A stretch of DNA of 16,273 nt from Actinomyces sp. (GTDB taxonomy: Bacteria > Actinomycetota > Actinomycetes > Actinomycetales > Actinomycetaceae). Below are positions 1 to 7,695 of the stretch, one piece after another. Both the position numbers and the translations under genes were made by a program. Positions within the stretch are counted from its first letter, which is position 1, and each line of letters opens with the position of its first letter. Under the pieces are notes generated by a model. That model did not search any database and was not told where the DNA came from. It worked only from the letters and a program-made list of their open reading frames with translations. The stretch spans positions 1-16,273 of the forward strand of contig JAHACW010000051.1 of the NCBI GenBank assembly GCA_018375675.1, written 5' to 3'.

Positions 1-60
1 AATTGTGACAGCGCGAGTCCACCCTCCGAACGGCTTGAGTGCGCCGCTCCCCCACGAACG

Positions 61-111
61 ACGAGGCCGGGGCCGATCCGCGCTTTCACGCCCTCTCAGC
101 CCCGGCCTCGT
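61..111 (-). terminator. Hairpin downstream of the deaminase gene
   Basis: Thirteen paired bases (61-73 with 99-111) built on the arm CGAGGCCGGGGC close a 25-nt loop just past the stop of the deaminase gene. There is no clear T-tract, which is common for actinobacterial terminators. The same arm sequence is used by the hairpin at 16160-16189. I read it as the terminator of the minus-strand gene; it could also serve a plus-strand gene ending before the window. Bases 1-60 hold nothing else I can call. Confidence 0.6.
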
Positions 112-121
112 TCGTCGATGT

Positions 122-1138
122 TCAGTTCTCGGAAACGAAGCGGTCCACGCGAGCGAGCAGCTCGGCCTTCTCATCGTCCGAGATCCAGGCGATCTCGATG
201 GAGTTGCGGGCGATGCGCTCCAGGTCCGCGCGACCCAGATCGAAACGCTCCGCCAGCGCGAGGTAGTTGTCCCCAACGTATCCGCCGAAGTATGCGGGGT
301 CGTCGGAGTTGATGCTGACCTTGACGCCCGCGGCGGTCAGCTCGACGATCTCCTTGCCCTTCATTTCCTCGGTGACGAAGGAGTTGGACAGGGGGCACGA
401 GGTCAGGCCGATGCCGTGGTCGCGCGCGTAGGCGACCAGCTCGGGGTCCTCGACGATATTCGTGCCGTGGTCGAGGCGCTCGGCGCCCAGCTCAGTGAGG
501 GCCGCGCGGATGTTGTCGATCGAGCCAACCTGGTCGATGTCGCAGTGCATCGTCACGTGCAGGCCTGCCTCGCGGGCCAGGGCAAACACGTCGGCGAACT
601 TCGTGGGCGGGTTGTCGCGCTCGTCGGAGTCAAGCCCGACGCCGATGAACATGTCCTTGTAGGGCAGGGCCGCCTGGAGGGTTTCGAGCGCGGACTGCGC
701 GCTCATGTCACGCAGGAAGCACAGGATGAGGTCGGCAGACAGGCCGGCCTCGCGGGCCTCGACGACGGCACGGTGATAGCCGCGGATAACCGTCTCGATG
801 GCGATGCCGCGCGAGGTGTGGGCCTGCGGGTCGAAGAAGCATTCGGCGCGCACGACACCGTTCGCGCGGGCGCGCTCGAAGTATGCGGCCGCCAGGTCGT
901 GGAAGTCGTCCTCATCCTGAAGGACGTCCATGGCCGGATAGTAGACCGCCAGGAAGGACGTGAGGTCGTTGAACTGGTACGTCGCTTGGACCTCTTCGAC
1001 CGTGGACTGGCCGATATCGACGCCGTTCTTGCGGGCCAGGGCCAGCTTCAGGTCGGGCTCGAGGGTGCCTTCCAGGTGCAGGTGCAGCTCGGCCTTGGGC
1101 AGTCCAAAGGCGAAGTCGCGGGTCACGTCGGTACTCAT
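122..1138 (-). CDS. add: Adenosine/adenine deaminase family protein
   Basis: A 338-aa metal-dependent purine deaminase of the amidohydrolase superfamily, expected to be cytosolic and to remove the 6-amino group of adenosine or adenine in purine salvage. The N-terminal zinc motif is HLHLEGT (H19, H21). A third zinc His lies at H198, the base-type His is in DHGTN (H224), and the metal Asp pair is in NSDDPAYFG (D279/D280). Length is normal. I start at the ATG at 1138 because GGAGG at 1143-1147 precedes it and LPKAELHLHLEGT follows at the expected distance; the frame stays open further upstream without support. The segment around H198 reads HCDIDQ, not the HAGE of classical adenosine deaminase. 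From memory, a bacterial subgroup annotated as add shares this variant, so substrate (adenosine or adenine) is uncertain. Its upstream neighbour pepC lies 130 nt away on the same strand. Confidence 0.9.
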   Translation of the reverse strand: MSTDVTRDFAFGLPKAELHLHLEGTLEPDLKLALARKNGVDIGQSTVEEVQATYQFNDLTSFLAVYYPAMDVLQDEDDFHDLAAAYFERARANGVVRAECFFDPQAHTSRGIAIETVIRGYHRAVVEAREAGLSADLILCFLRDMSAQSALETLQAALPYKDMFIGVGLDSDERDNPPTKFADVFALAREAGLHVTMHCDIDQVGSIDNIRAALTELGAERLDHGTNIVEDPELVAYARDHGIGLTSCPLSNSFVTEEMKGKEIVELTAAGVKVSINSDDPAYFGGYVGDNYLALAERFDLGRADLERIARNSIEIAWISDDEKAELLARVDRFVSEN

Positions 1139-1156
1139 GTGTCCTCCACAGATAAC

Positions 1157-1198
1157 GGGGCGGGTGTCGCGGAACAATTGTCCCACTCCACCCGCCCC
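1157..1198 (-). terminator. Perfect 10-bp hairpin between pepC and add
   Basis: GGGGCGGGTG (1157-1166) and CACCCGCCCC (1189-1198) form a perfect 10-bp stem. The loop contains the 8-bp palindrome ACAATTGT, which can extend the structure. It lies 70 nt past the pepC stop and ends 10 nt before the Shine-Dalgarno of the deaminase gene, so it does not mask that site. It is probably the pepC terminator, or a leader structure of add. There is no T-tract. Confidence 0.5.
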
Positions 1199-1268
1199 AT
1201 GCTGAAGGAGGTCACATAGCGAACGGCCCGACGCAGCGCCCACCGTTCACTCGGTCATACCGCCTGCC

Positions 1269-2600
1269 TCAGGCCAGCGCCCCCATCGGGTCCCAGGCCG
1301 GCAGGTGCAGCGGTTCCTCGGTGACGACCGCGCGCAGGTCCGCGGGCAGGTCATCCACGTGCACGGCCACCTCAAACACGTTGGCGTCGAACCAGGCGGC
1401 GTCCATCGTGAAGAAGCCCTTCTCGCCGGGCTCCTCGCCCCAGGAGTTCTCCACGCGGAAGCGGCGGGCGTTGCCTTCCTCGTCGATGTCGACGCCGGTG
1501 AAGAGCATCGCGTGGTTCATCGCGGACTCGCCCGTGTTGACGCGCTGCTCCTTCGAGGTGGAGAAGTCCACGCCGAAGAGGTTGTCGAAGTCGTACAGGC
1601 CGTCCACGAAGAGGCCGGAGGCTCGGTCGGACTGCTGACCGCAGTCAGCGCCGAACCAGACGGCGCGGCCCGAGGCCAGGATGGAGGCCGTGATCTCGCG
1701 GATCTGCTCGACGGGGGTGTTCACGTAGAGGATCGGGCGACCGCCCACGACGTTGCCCATGTGGTCGACCGTCAGGGTGTGGCCCTTGGGGTGCTCGGCG
1801 CGCGGGTCATCGACGAGGCACACGTACTGCGTGAGATCCACGTCCACGTAGCGCTCGTAGAACTCGTGCGGGGTGAGCACGCCATCGCGGTGGAACTCGC
1901 CCTTGTCGTCGCGCCACTCCCACTCGAAGGAGGCCGGGGGCTCGCCCAGGCAGATGACGAGGATGCGCCACACGTCGGCCAGAGCGGCCTCCTTGACCTC
2001 GAGGATCTCCTCCTCGGAGGCGCCGGCCTCGACGAGGGAGCGCAGCTCGAGGGCGGTGCGGCGCAGGACGACCTTCAGGCGACCGTTCATGGGAGCAGTG
2101 TGGCCGGAGGACTCGGTCTCGGGCATCGCAACCTTGGGGACGAGGCCGTGCTTGAGGTAGAGGGACACCGCCATGTCCCACTGGCCGCCGTCGGAGAGAA
2201 CGTCGCCAAGCAGGAACTGCAGCAGGCGGCCGTCGAGGTCCTCGGTCTTCGCGGTCGCGATGACATCGGTGAGGAAGAAGTTGGCACGCTCAAACTTGTC
2301 CCAGAACAGCACGTAGTTCTGCGAGAACTCGAAGTCCTTGAGGCCCAGGTGGGTGCGCGCGGTCGAGCGCAACAGGTTGAGGGAGGAGAAGAGCCAGCAG
2401 CGGCCGGACTTCTTCTGCGAGGTCACCTTCCAGTCGTCCACCTTGTGGGACACAACCGTGGGGGTGGCGACCACCTTGGCGCGGTCGAAGGCGACCGGCT
2501 CGACGCCGGCGTGGGCGACGGCGTTGCGTGCGACCGCGCGGGCGGAGTCTGAGGATGCGTGCAGGGAGGCGACAAATTCGTCGGTGATCTCGTGTGCCAT
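1269..2600 (-). CDS. pepC: Aminopeptidase C / bleomycin hydrolase (peptidase C1B)
   Basis: A 443-aa papain-fold cytosolic cysteine aminopeptidase that releases N-terminal amino acids from peptides; family members form hexamers with active sites facing an inner cavity. The triad is visible: oxyanion Gln and Cys in SQKKSGRCW (Q62, C68), His in MNHAMLFTG (H363) and Asn in VENSWGEE (N385). The C-terminus WDPMGALA matches the conserved tail that enters the active site in this family. I use the ATG at 2600 because MAHEITDEF fits the family N-terminus. A TTG at 2621 and another ATG at 2612 are in frame, and the purine-rich GAAAGGA lies 12 nt upstream of the chosen start, so the exact start is not settled. 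It diverges from the epimerase gene and is followed by the deaminase gene. Confidence 0.93.
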   Translation of the reverse strand: MAHEITDEFVASLHASSDSARAVARNAVAHAGVEPVAFDRAKVVATPTVVSHKVDDWKVTSQKKSGRCWLFSSLNLLRSTARTHLGLKDFEFSQNYVLFWDKFERANFFLTDVIATAKTEDLDGRLLQFLLGDVLSDGGQWDMAVSLYLKHGLVPKVAMPETESSGHTAPMNGRLKVVLRRTALELRSLVEAGASEEEILEVKEAALADVWRILVICLGEPPASFEWEWRDDKGEFHRDGVLTPHEFYERYVDVDLTQYVCLVDDPRAEHPKGHTLTVDHMGNVVGGRPILYVNTPVEQIREITASILASGRAVWFGADCGQQSDRASGLFVDGLYDFDNLFGVDFSTSKEQRVNTGESAMNHAMLFTGVDIDEEGNARRFRVENSWGEEPGEKGFFTMDAAWFDANVFEVAVHVDDLPADLRAVVTEEPLHLPAWDPMGALA

Positions 2601-2681
2601 GGGCCGAGGCATTCCTTTCAATCGAGAGTCATTCTCTATAAGGATACGCGCTCACAGTGACCTAGACGACTCAACTCCGTT

Positions 2682-2687
2682 TAGAAT
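2682..2687 (+). promoter_or_regulatory. Candidate -10 box of the epimerase gene
   Basis: TAGAAT fits the actinobacterial TANNNT -10 and lies 38 nt before the ATG at 2726. A weak -35 (GTGACC, 2657-2662) is 19 nt upstream. An imperfect inverted repeat GAAT-N7-ATTC (2684-2698) overlaps the box and could be an operator. Confidence 0.35.
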
Positions 2688-2725
2688 GAGTGTTATTCAT
2701 GTTCACTGATTGCGAAGGAGCATCA

Positions 2726-3625
2726 ATGTTGGATCGGGGCGCATCGGGGCGCGAGATCGTTCTACAGGCCGGAGACTACGAGGCGCGGATCGTCACCGTG
2801 GGCGCCGGCTTGGCCGGCCTGCGCTACCGCGGGCACGACCTGGTCGTCCCCCACGGCGTGGGCGAGTGCCCCCCGGGCTACCTCGGCAAGGTGCTCATGC
2901 CGTGGCCGAACCGCGTCGCAGGCGGCTCCTATTCGTGGGAGGGCACATCCTACGACCTGCCGGTGGACGAGCCCACGTTCGGCACGTCGCTGCACGGTTT
3001 CGTCACCTTCCAGGAGTGGGAGATTGCCGAGGCCGACTCCTCCTCGGTGCTACTGCACACCCTGATCGCGGCACGCTACTCCTACCCGTGGACGCTGGCG
3101 GTGTCCACCCGCTACAGCCTGGACTCGGACGCGGGCCTCACCGTCGAGCTGTCAGCGACGAACATCGGCGAGGGCACCGCCCCCTACGGCGTCGGCTTCC
3201 ACCCCTACCTGGCCGTCGACGGGCTACCGGCAGACGAGCTGGAGCTCGAGAATCCCGCCGCCATCATCTACGAGGCCAACGACTCCATGATCCCAGTGGC
3301 CGCCCACGACGTGGCCTCCTTCGGGTTGGACTTCCGCTCCCCCGCCATCATCGGTACCTCCCGCCTGGACCACGCCTTCGCGGGCCTACCCGAGGGCACC
3401 TGGGCCGTGACGCTGCGCGACCCCGCTTCAGGCGTGGGCGTGTCCCTTTCGTCTGACGCGCGCTGGCTGCAGGTCTACTCGGCCGACTACATCGGCCGCG
3501 TGGGCGTGGCCGTCGAGCCGATGAGTTGCCCGCCCAACGCCTTCAACTCGGGTACGGACGTCGTCGCCCTGGGCGCAGGAGAGACCCACACGCTGAGCGC
3601 GCGGATCTCCGGCTTCGAGAGCTGA
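2726..3625 (+). CDS. Aldose 1-epimerase family protein (GalM/YihR-like)
   Basis: A 299-aa protein of the galactose mutarotase fold, expected to interconvert alpha and beta anomers of a hexose or a related sugar in the cytosol. The residues expected in the active site are all present: sugar-binding NR (62-63), H90 in GTSLHGF, H159 in VGFHPYL, D215 in RLDHAF, and the catalytic Glu E264 in VEPMSCPPNAF. The start is the ATG at 2726 with GAAGGAG at 2714-2720, five nt away; an upstream in-frame extension lacks such a site. It lies in no sugar operon, so the physiological substrate cannot be told. It diverges from pepC and ends 6 nt from the rsmE stop on the other strand. Confidence 0.88.
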   Translation: MLDRGASGREIVLQAGDYEARIVTVGAGLAGLRYRGHDLVVPHGVGECPPGYLGKVLMPWPNRVAGGSYSWEGTSYDLPVDEPTFGTSLHGFVTFQEWEIAEADSSSVLLHTLIAARYSYPWTLAVSTRYSLDSDAGLTVELSATNIGEGTAPYGVGFHPYLAVDGLPADELELENPAAIIYEANDSMIPVAAHDVASFGLDFRSPAIIGTSRLDHAFAGLPEGTWAVTLRDPASGVGVSLSSDARWLQVYSADYIGRVGVAVEPMSCPPNAFNSGTDVVALGAGETHTLSARISGFES

Positions 3626-3631
3626 CGAATC

Positions 3632-4420
3632 CTAGTATTTCCCCGCGGCGGCGCGGATAAGTGTCAGGGCAACCGCTCCGGCCGTGGAGGAACGCAGGAC
3701 GTTGTCTCCCAGCCCAATCGTGCGGGCGCCCGCGTCCACCAGCTGCGCGGTTTCCTCGGTCCCAATGCCGCCCTCGGGGCCCACGATGAGGGCGATGCGG
3801 GCGGGAAGAGACCCGTTCGCGGAGGCTTTCTGGACCTGCGCGAGCACAGCCCCGAGCGAATCCGTGGCCTCCTCGTGGCAGACGAAGGCCACCCCGGCCT
3901 CGTCCGTCAGGGATGCGACCCAGGAAGCGAGTTCGCGGCTGTCCTTGACGTCCTCAACGACCGGGACGTAGGCGCGGCGGGACTGCTTGGCGGCCGCGCG
4001 GGCCACTCCCTCCCACTTCGCGCGCCCCTTCTCGGCCTTCGGGCCCTTCCACTGGACGATGGCACGCTGGGAGGCCCACGGGATCACCCGGTCGATGCCG
4101 ATCTCCGTGCAGATCTCGACGGCGGCCTCGTCGCGCCCGCCCTTGGCCAGAGCTTGAACGAGGATCACCTCGGGATTCGGCGCCTCCTCGCGGACAAGCT
4201 CGCGCACGATGAGGGACAGCGAGGCCTTATCGCTCCCACTCACCTCGCAGGTCGCGCGCGCTCCCGCGCCGTCGACGACGTCGACCCACTCCCCCGCGCC
4301 GATGCGGCGCACGGAGGCAGCATGACGCCCCTCGGCACCCGCGAGTGTCGCACTGTCCCCCACGGACAGCGACTCAAGGGCCGGGGTCAGGTCCGAGCCG
4401 AGGAAAACGGGCAGCGTCAC
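3632..4420 (-). CDS. rsmE: 16S rRNA (uracil-1498-N3)-methyltransferase
   Basis: A 262-aa SPOUT-class methyltransferase that methylates N3 of U1498 in 16S rRNA using S-adenosylmethionine. An N-terminal PUA-like region (about 1-75, with EGRHAASVRR) is followed by the knotted catalytic domain with IVGPEGGIGTEE (212-223) and LGDNVLRSSTAG (237-248), the two segments that line the SAM pocket. The start is GTG at 4420, only 6 nt after the dnaJ stop, with no strong Shine-Dalgarno, so translation is probably coupled to dnaJ. Following hrcA-dnaJ is the common actinobacterial arrangement. No terminator is visible before the convergent epimerase gene. Confidence 0.95.
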   Translation of the reverse strand: MTLPVFLGSDLTPALESLSVGDSATLAGAEGRHAASVRRIGAGEWVDVVDGAGARATCEVSGSDKASLSLIVRELVREEAPNPEVILVQALAKGGRDEAAVEICTEIGIDRVIPWASQRAIVQWKGPKAEKGRAKWEGVARAAAKQSRRAYVPVVEDVKDSRELASWVASLTDEAGVAFVCHEEATDSLGAVLAQVQKASANGSLPARIALIVGPEGGIGTEETAQLVDAGARTIGLGDNVLRSSTAGAVALTLIRAAAGKY

Positions 4421-4426
4421 GGTGCA

Positions 4427-5545
4427 TCACCCCATGAAGGTGTCGCGGAGCTTGTCAAAGAACGAGGCCTGCTGACGATGGGGCTCCACGCGGACCTCGC
4501 CGCGCACCTTCGCCAGCTCCTCGAGCAGTTCGCGCGACTTGTCGTCGAGCTTCTTGGGGATCTGAACGTCCACGTGCACGTGCATCGAGCCGCGGCCCGA
4601 GCGCTGCAGGTGGCCGACGCCCAGGCCCTCCAGGACGATGTCGTCATTAGGCTGGGTGCCCGGGTTGATCGTCACGGTCTTCTTACCGTCGAGAGTCTCC
4701 AGCTCAAACTCGGTGCCCAGCGCCGCCGTGGTCATCGGGATCGTGATCCACGTGTGCAGGTCGTCGCCTCGGCGATCGAACACGGGGTGCTTCTTCTCGC
4801 GAATCAGCAGGTACAGGTCGCCGTTCGGGCCGCCGCCAGGGCCGACCTCGGCCTCGCCGCTGACGCGAATCTGGGTACCCTCTGAGGCACCCGCCGGGAT
4901 GTTGATGTTGAGGGTGCGGCGCGTGCGCACGCGACCCGCTCCCGAGCACTCGGCGCACGGGGTCGCAATCGTGTTGCCGTATCCCTGACACGACGGGCAG
5001 GGAGCCTGCGTCTGCATACGACCGAAGAGCGAGTTCTGAATCTGGGTGACAAAGCCCGAGCCATGGCAGGTGGTGCACTGCGTGGGCGAGGTACCCGGCT
5101 GGCACATCGAGCCGTTGCAGGCATCGCACAGGACGTGGGTGTCGAAGGAGACCTCCTTGGCGGCACCGAAGGCGGCGTCCTCCAGGGTGATATCAACGGT
5201 CACCTGCTTGTCCTTGCCGCGACGCACGCGGGACGCCGGGCCGGCAGCGGACGCACCGAAGCCGCCGCTGAACATGGCCTCGAAGATGTCGGAGAATCCG
5301 CCGAAGCCGCCGCCCGCACCCGCGCCACCGCCGCGCAGAGCATCAGGACCACCGATGTCGTACATCTGGCGCTTCTCGGGATCCGAAAGCGTCTCATAGG
5401 CAACGGACAGCTCCTTGAAGGCTTCCTCAGAGTCGGCTCCCGCGTAGTCGGGGTGGAGCTTACGCGCGAGCTTGCGGTAGGCCTTCTTAATCTCGTCCTG
5501 GCTGGCGTCACGGGCGACACCGAGAACCTCGTAGTAGTCTCTCAC
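4427..5545 (-). CDS. dnaJ: Molecular chaperone DnaJ (DnaJ2, hrcA-linked)
   Basis: A 372-aa type I Hsp40 co-chaperone that delivers unfolded clients to DnaK and stimulates its ATPase. A J-domain with HPD at 31-33 is followed by a Gly/Phe-rich linker (about 65-103). The zinc-finger domain has four CxxC pairs (C140/C143, C157/C160, C183/C186, C197/C200), then the C-terminal client-binding domains. One extra cysteine (C148) lies inside the finger. The start is GTG at 5545 with a purine-rich AGAAGAAAGAG upstream. It is 50 nt downstream of hrcA with no obvious promoter between, so it is likely cotranscribed from the CIRCE-controlled promoter. Actinobacteria usually have a second dnaJ near dnaK; this is the hrcA-linked type. 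Confidence 0.97.
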   Translation of the reverse strand: MRDYYEVLGVARDASQDEIKKAYRKLARKLHPDYAGADSEEAFKELSVAYETLSDPEKRQMYDIGGPDALRGGGAGAGGGFGGFSDIFEAMFSGGFGASAAGPASRVRRGKDKQVTVDITLEDAAFGAAKEVSFDTHVLCDACNGSMCQPGTSPTQCTTCHGSGFVTQIQNSLFGRMQTQAPCPSCQGYGNTIATPCAECSGAGRVRTRRTLNINIPAGASEGTQIRVSGEAEVGPGGGPNGDLYLLIREKKHPVFDRRGDDLHTWITIPMTTAALGTEFELETLDGKKTVTINPGTQPNDDIVLEGLGVGHLQRSGRGSMHVHVDVQIPKKLDDKSRELLEELAKVRGEVRVEPHRQQASFFDKLRDTFMG

Positions 5546-5595
5546 GGCTGCTCTTTCTTCTCGTGGGGGATGTTCATCAACGTCTGTGGGGCGGC

Positions 5596-6639
5596 TTAGT
5601 CGCCGCGCTGGGAGGCGAGGTAGCGCGACAGGTAGGCGGCGACCGCTCGCACGGAGCTCATGGTGCGCGCGTAGTCCATGCGCATGGGGCCGACGATACC
5701 CAGGTGAGCGGATCCGACGGAATCGTCGGCACCGGCACGGTACGTACCCGTGACGACGGCGGCTTCCGCCAGGCCGTCGTGGGGATTCTCGGCGCCGATG
5801 CTCACGTGCACATCAGCGCCCGGGTCGGCCTCGGCGAAGAGACGCATGAGGACGACCTGCTCCTCGAGAGCGTCCAGAACGGGGGCAATGTCGTGAAAGT
5901 CGAGGGCTCCACGGGCCAGGTTCGCGGCACCCGCGACAACGATCTTCGACTCGCTTTGACCGCTCAGGACGTCCGTGAGGGCCGCACCGATCGCGGCAAC
6001 GGTACCGACCAGCTCAGGCCGGGCCGAGGCCGTGGCCTCGTCAACGTAGGCCTGCGCGGTTCCAGAGGTCGCACCGTCGCAGTGGCGGCGCAGGTGTTCG
6101 CGCACCTCGCGCAGCTCCCCGTCGTCGAGGGGCGCGTGGAGGGTGAGGCTGCGCTCCCCGACCTCGCCGTCCGTGGTGATGACGACGACAAGGACCCGAC
6201 CGGGAGCCAGAGCGATGACCTCAAGGTGCTTAAGAACGCGCACGCGCGCCCCCGGGTACTGCACGAGGGCGACCTGGTGCGTCACCTGGGCGAGGAGACG
6301 AACGGAGCGCTCCACGACGTCGTCGATATCGACGGACTCGGCCAGGAAGGTCTCGAGGGCGTGGCGTTCCGGCCCACTCATCGGCTTGAGTTCGGCGAGT
6401 CGATCGACGAACACGCGGTAGCCGCGGTCGGTCGGCACACGCCCCGCCGAGGTGTGTGGCTGATAGATGAGGCCGGCTTCCTCCAGCACCGCCATGTCGT
6501 TGCGGATGGTCGCGGATGAGACGCCGAGGCCTCCGGCGGCGATGGCCTTAGAGCCGACGGGTTCGCGGGTGGCCACGTACTGGGTGACGATGGCGCGCAG
6601 GACGTCGAGCCTGCGGTTCTGTGCGCTGTTGCGCGTCAT
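5596..6639 (-). CDS. hrcA: Heat-inducible transcriptional repressor HrcA
   Basis: A 347-aa repressor of class I heat-shock genes that binds CIRCE operators and depends on GroEL for activity in well-studied relatives. The N-terminal winged helix-turn-helix (about 8-82) contains [27 protein letters not shown] and the conserved [12 protein letters not shown]. The rest forms the GAF-like dimerisation and inserted domains. The start is ATG at 6639, with GGGAGGAG close upstream. A CIRCE element lies 17 nt before the start codon, so the gene should repress itself together with dnaJ and perhaps rsmE. Confidence 0.97.
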   Translation of the reverse strand: MTRNSAQNRRLDVLRAIVTQYVATREPVGSKAIAAGGLGVSSATIRNDMAVLEEAGLIYQPHTSAGRVPTDRGYRVFVDRLAELKPMSGPERHALETFLAESVDIDDVVERSVRLLAQVTHQVALVQYPGARVRVLKHLEVIALAPGRVLVVVITTDGEVGERSLTLHAPLDDGELREVREHLRRHCDGATSGTAQAYVDEATASARPELVGTVAAIGAALTDVLSGQSESKIVVAGAANLARGALDFHDIAPVLDALEEQVVLMRLFAEADPGADVHVSIGAENPHDGLAEAAVVTGTYRAGADDSVGSAHLGIVGPMRMDYARTMSSVRAVAAYLSRYLASQRGD

Positions 6640-6655
6640 GCCATCTCCTCCCGTT

Positions 6656-6682
6656 CTGGCACTCCTACTTCCTGAGTGCCAA
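6656..6682 (-). promoter_or_regulatory. CIRCE operator (HrcA binding site)
   Basis: Read on the minus strand, TTGGCACTC-N9-GAGTGCCAG. Against the consensus TTAGCACTC-N9-GAGTGCTAA the arms match 8 and 7 of 9 positions, and the changes keep the symmetry. A TAGCAT hexamer (6682-6687) lies directly upstream and would place the transcript start inside the operator, as is usual for HrcA-regulated promoters. Confidence 0.93.
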
Positions 6683-6753
6683 TGCTACTCCTCGCAGCCA
6701 ATAGGGGGCGACATGAGGGCCGAGCCGGGTGTGCGCCCTGCGCGAACCTCACA

Positions 6754-6780
6754 CTGGGCGACGCGACTCATTGCGCCCAG
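6754..6780 (-). terminator. Stem-loop spanning the end of the DUF3097 gene
   Basis: CTGGGCG (6754-6760) pairs perfectly with CGCCCAG (6774-6780) over a 13-nt loop that contains the stop codon. There is no T-tract. It may separate the DUF3097 transcript from hrcA, but a 7-bp stem in GC-rich DNA is weak evidence. Confidence 0.3.
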
Positions 6781-7670
6781 GGTACGGTCACGAAGTCGAT
6801 GAGCTCCTCGACCCGTCCCAGCAGCGCCGGCTCAAGGTCGCGATAGGTGCGCACGGTGGACAGGATCCGCTTCCATCCCATCGCGATGTCACGCTGGTCG
6901 GCGTGCGGCCAGCCGAGAGCCTCGAGGGTTCCATGTTTGATGTCGGTGCCGCGCGGGACGTCGGGCCAGCGCTCGAGGCCGACGCGGGCTGGCTTAACGG
7001 CCTGCCAGATGTCGACGAACGGGTGGCCGAGGACGAGGACCGCGCCCGGCCAGCGAGCCGATACGGCCTCGGCGATTCGCGACTCCTTCGACCCGGGGAC
7101 CATGTGGTCGACGAGGACGCCCGCGCGCGCGGTGTCCGTCGGACCGAAAAACTCCAGGATCGCCTCAAGGTTGTCGACGCCCTCAAGGAGCTGCACGGCG
7201 ATCCCGGCCTCGGCCAAGTCCTCGCCCCACACGTGTTGGACGAGTTCGGCGTCGTGGCGACCCTCGACCCAGATGCGCGAGCGCTTAGCAACCTTGGGCC
7301 CGCTCGACGCGGGAGCGAAAGACCCGGAGTTCGTGATACGCCGCCCCGACGCGCTCACCTGAGTCCCCGGCGAAGCCTGGGCGGGAGCCGGGCGCGGAGG
7401 CAGCGCCTCTATGGGGCGCCCCTCGAGCCAGAAGCCGGGGCCGAGGGGGAAGGAGCGACGCACTCCTCGACGATCTTCGAGTTCGACAAGGTGAATACCG
7501 CCAGACTTCTCCACACGGGTCACTGCACCGACCCAGCCCGAGGCTACATCCTCGAGGACCATACCGATCTCGACATGGACGGCCTGCGAACGCGGACGCC
7601 GCGCTCCCGGCCCATCGCGATGCGGGTCGTGGGCAAAAATGTTGTGGCCGTAGGGGTCTGAGCTATTCAC
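6768..7670 (-). CDS. DUF3097 family protein
   Basis: A 300-aa actinobacterial protein that I recognise as DUF3097, a family without an assigned function that commonly sits beside hrcA. An N-terminal domain (about 30-90, HVEIGMVLEDVASGWVGAV) is joined by a Pro/Ala/Ser-rich linker (90-128) to a C-terminal domain. That domain contains IWVEGRHDAELV (133-144) and VLVDHMVPGSKESR (185-198). These two segments resemble Toprim motifs (Glu in VEG..D, Asp at the end of a strand followed by a Gly), which is my inference. The start is GTG at 7670; no Shine-Dalgarno is seen, but TAGAGT ends 7 nt before it, suggesting a leaderless mRNA. It follows the membrane-protein gene after 25 nt. Confidence 0.85.
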   Translation of the reverse strand: MNSSDPYGHNIFAHDPHRDGPGARRPRSQAVHVEIGMVLEDVASGWVGAVTRVEKSGGIHLVELEDRRGVRRSFPLGPGFWLEGRPIEALPPRPAPAQASPGTQVSASGRRITNSGSFAPASSGPKVAKRSRIWVEGRHDAELVQHVWGEDLAEAGIAVQLLEGVDNLEAILEFFGPTDTARAGVLVDHMVPGSKESRIAEAVSARWPGAVLVLGHPFVDIWQAVKPARVGLERWPDVPRGTDIKHGTLEALGWPHADQRDIAMGWKRILSTVRTYRDLEPALLGRVEELIDFVTVPWAQ

Positions 7671-7677
7671 CCGGCAT

Positions 7678-7683
7678 ACTCTA
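7678..7683 (-). promoter_or_regulatory. Leaderless-type -10 box of the DUF3097 gene
   Basis: TAGAGT (TANNNT type) is followed by exactly 7 nt and then the GTG start codon, with no Shine-Dalgarno between. Transcription would begin at or next to the first base of the start codon. No convincing -35 is present. Confidence 0.45.
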
Positions 7684-7695
7684 GCGGCACGGGAA

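Noticed and set aside
1135..1200. 21-codon upstream frame whose stop overlaps the add start (ATGA)
   Set aside because: Its ATG has no ribosome site and most of it lies inside the 10-bp hairpin; no sign of translation.
1204..1216. Strong AAGGAGGT on the plus strand
   Set aside because: No start codon at a usable distance, and no plus-strand gene here.
5..1219. Long open frame on the plus strand opposite the deaminase gene
   Set aside because: High-GC antisense shadow; the minus frame carries clear family motifs and a ribosome site.
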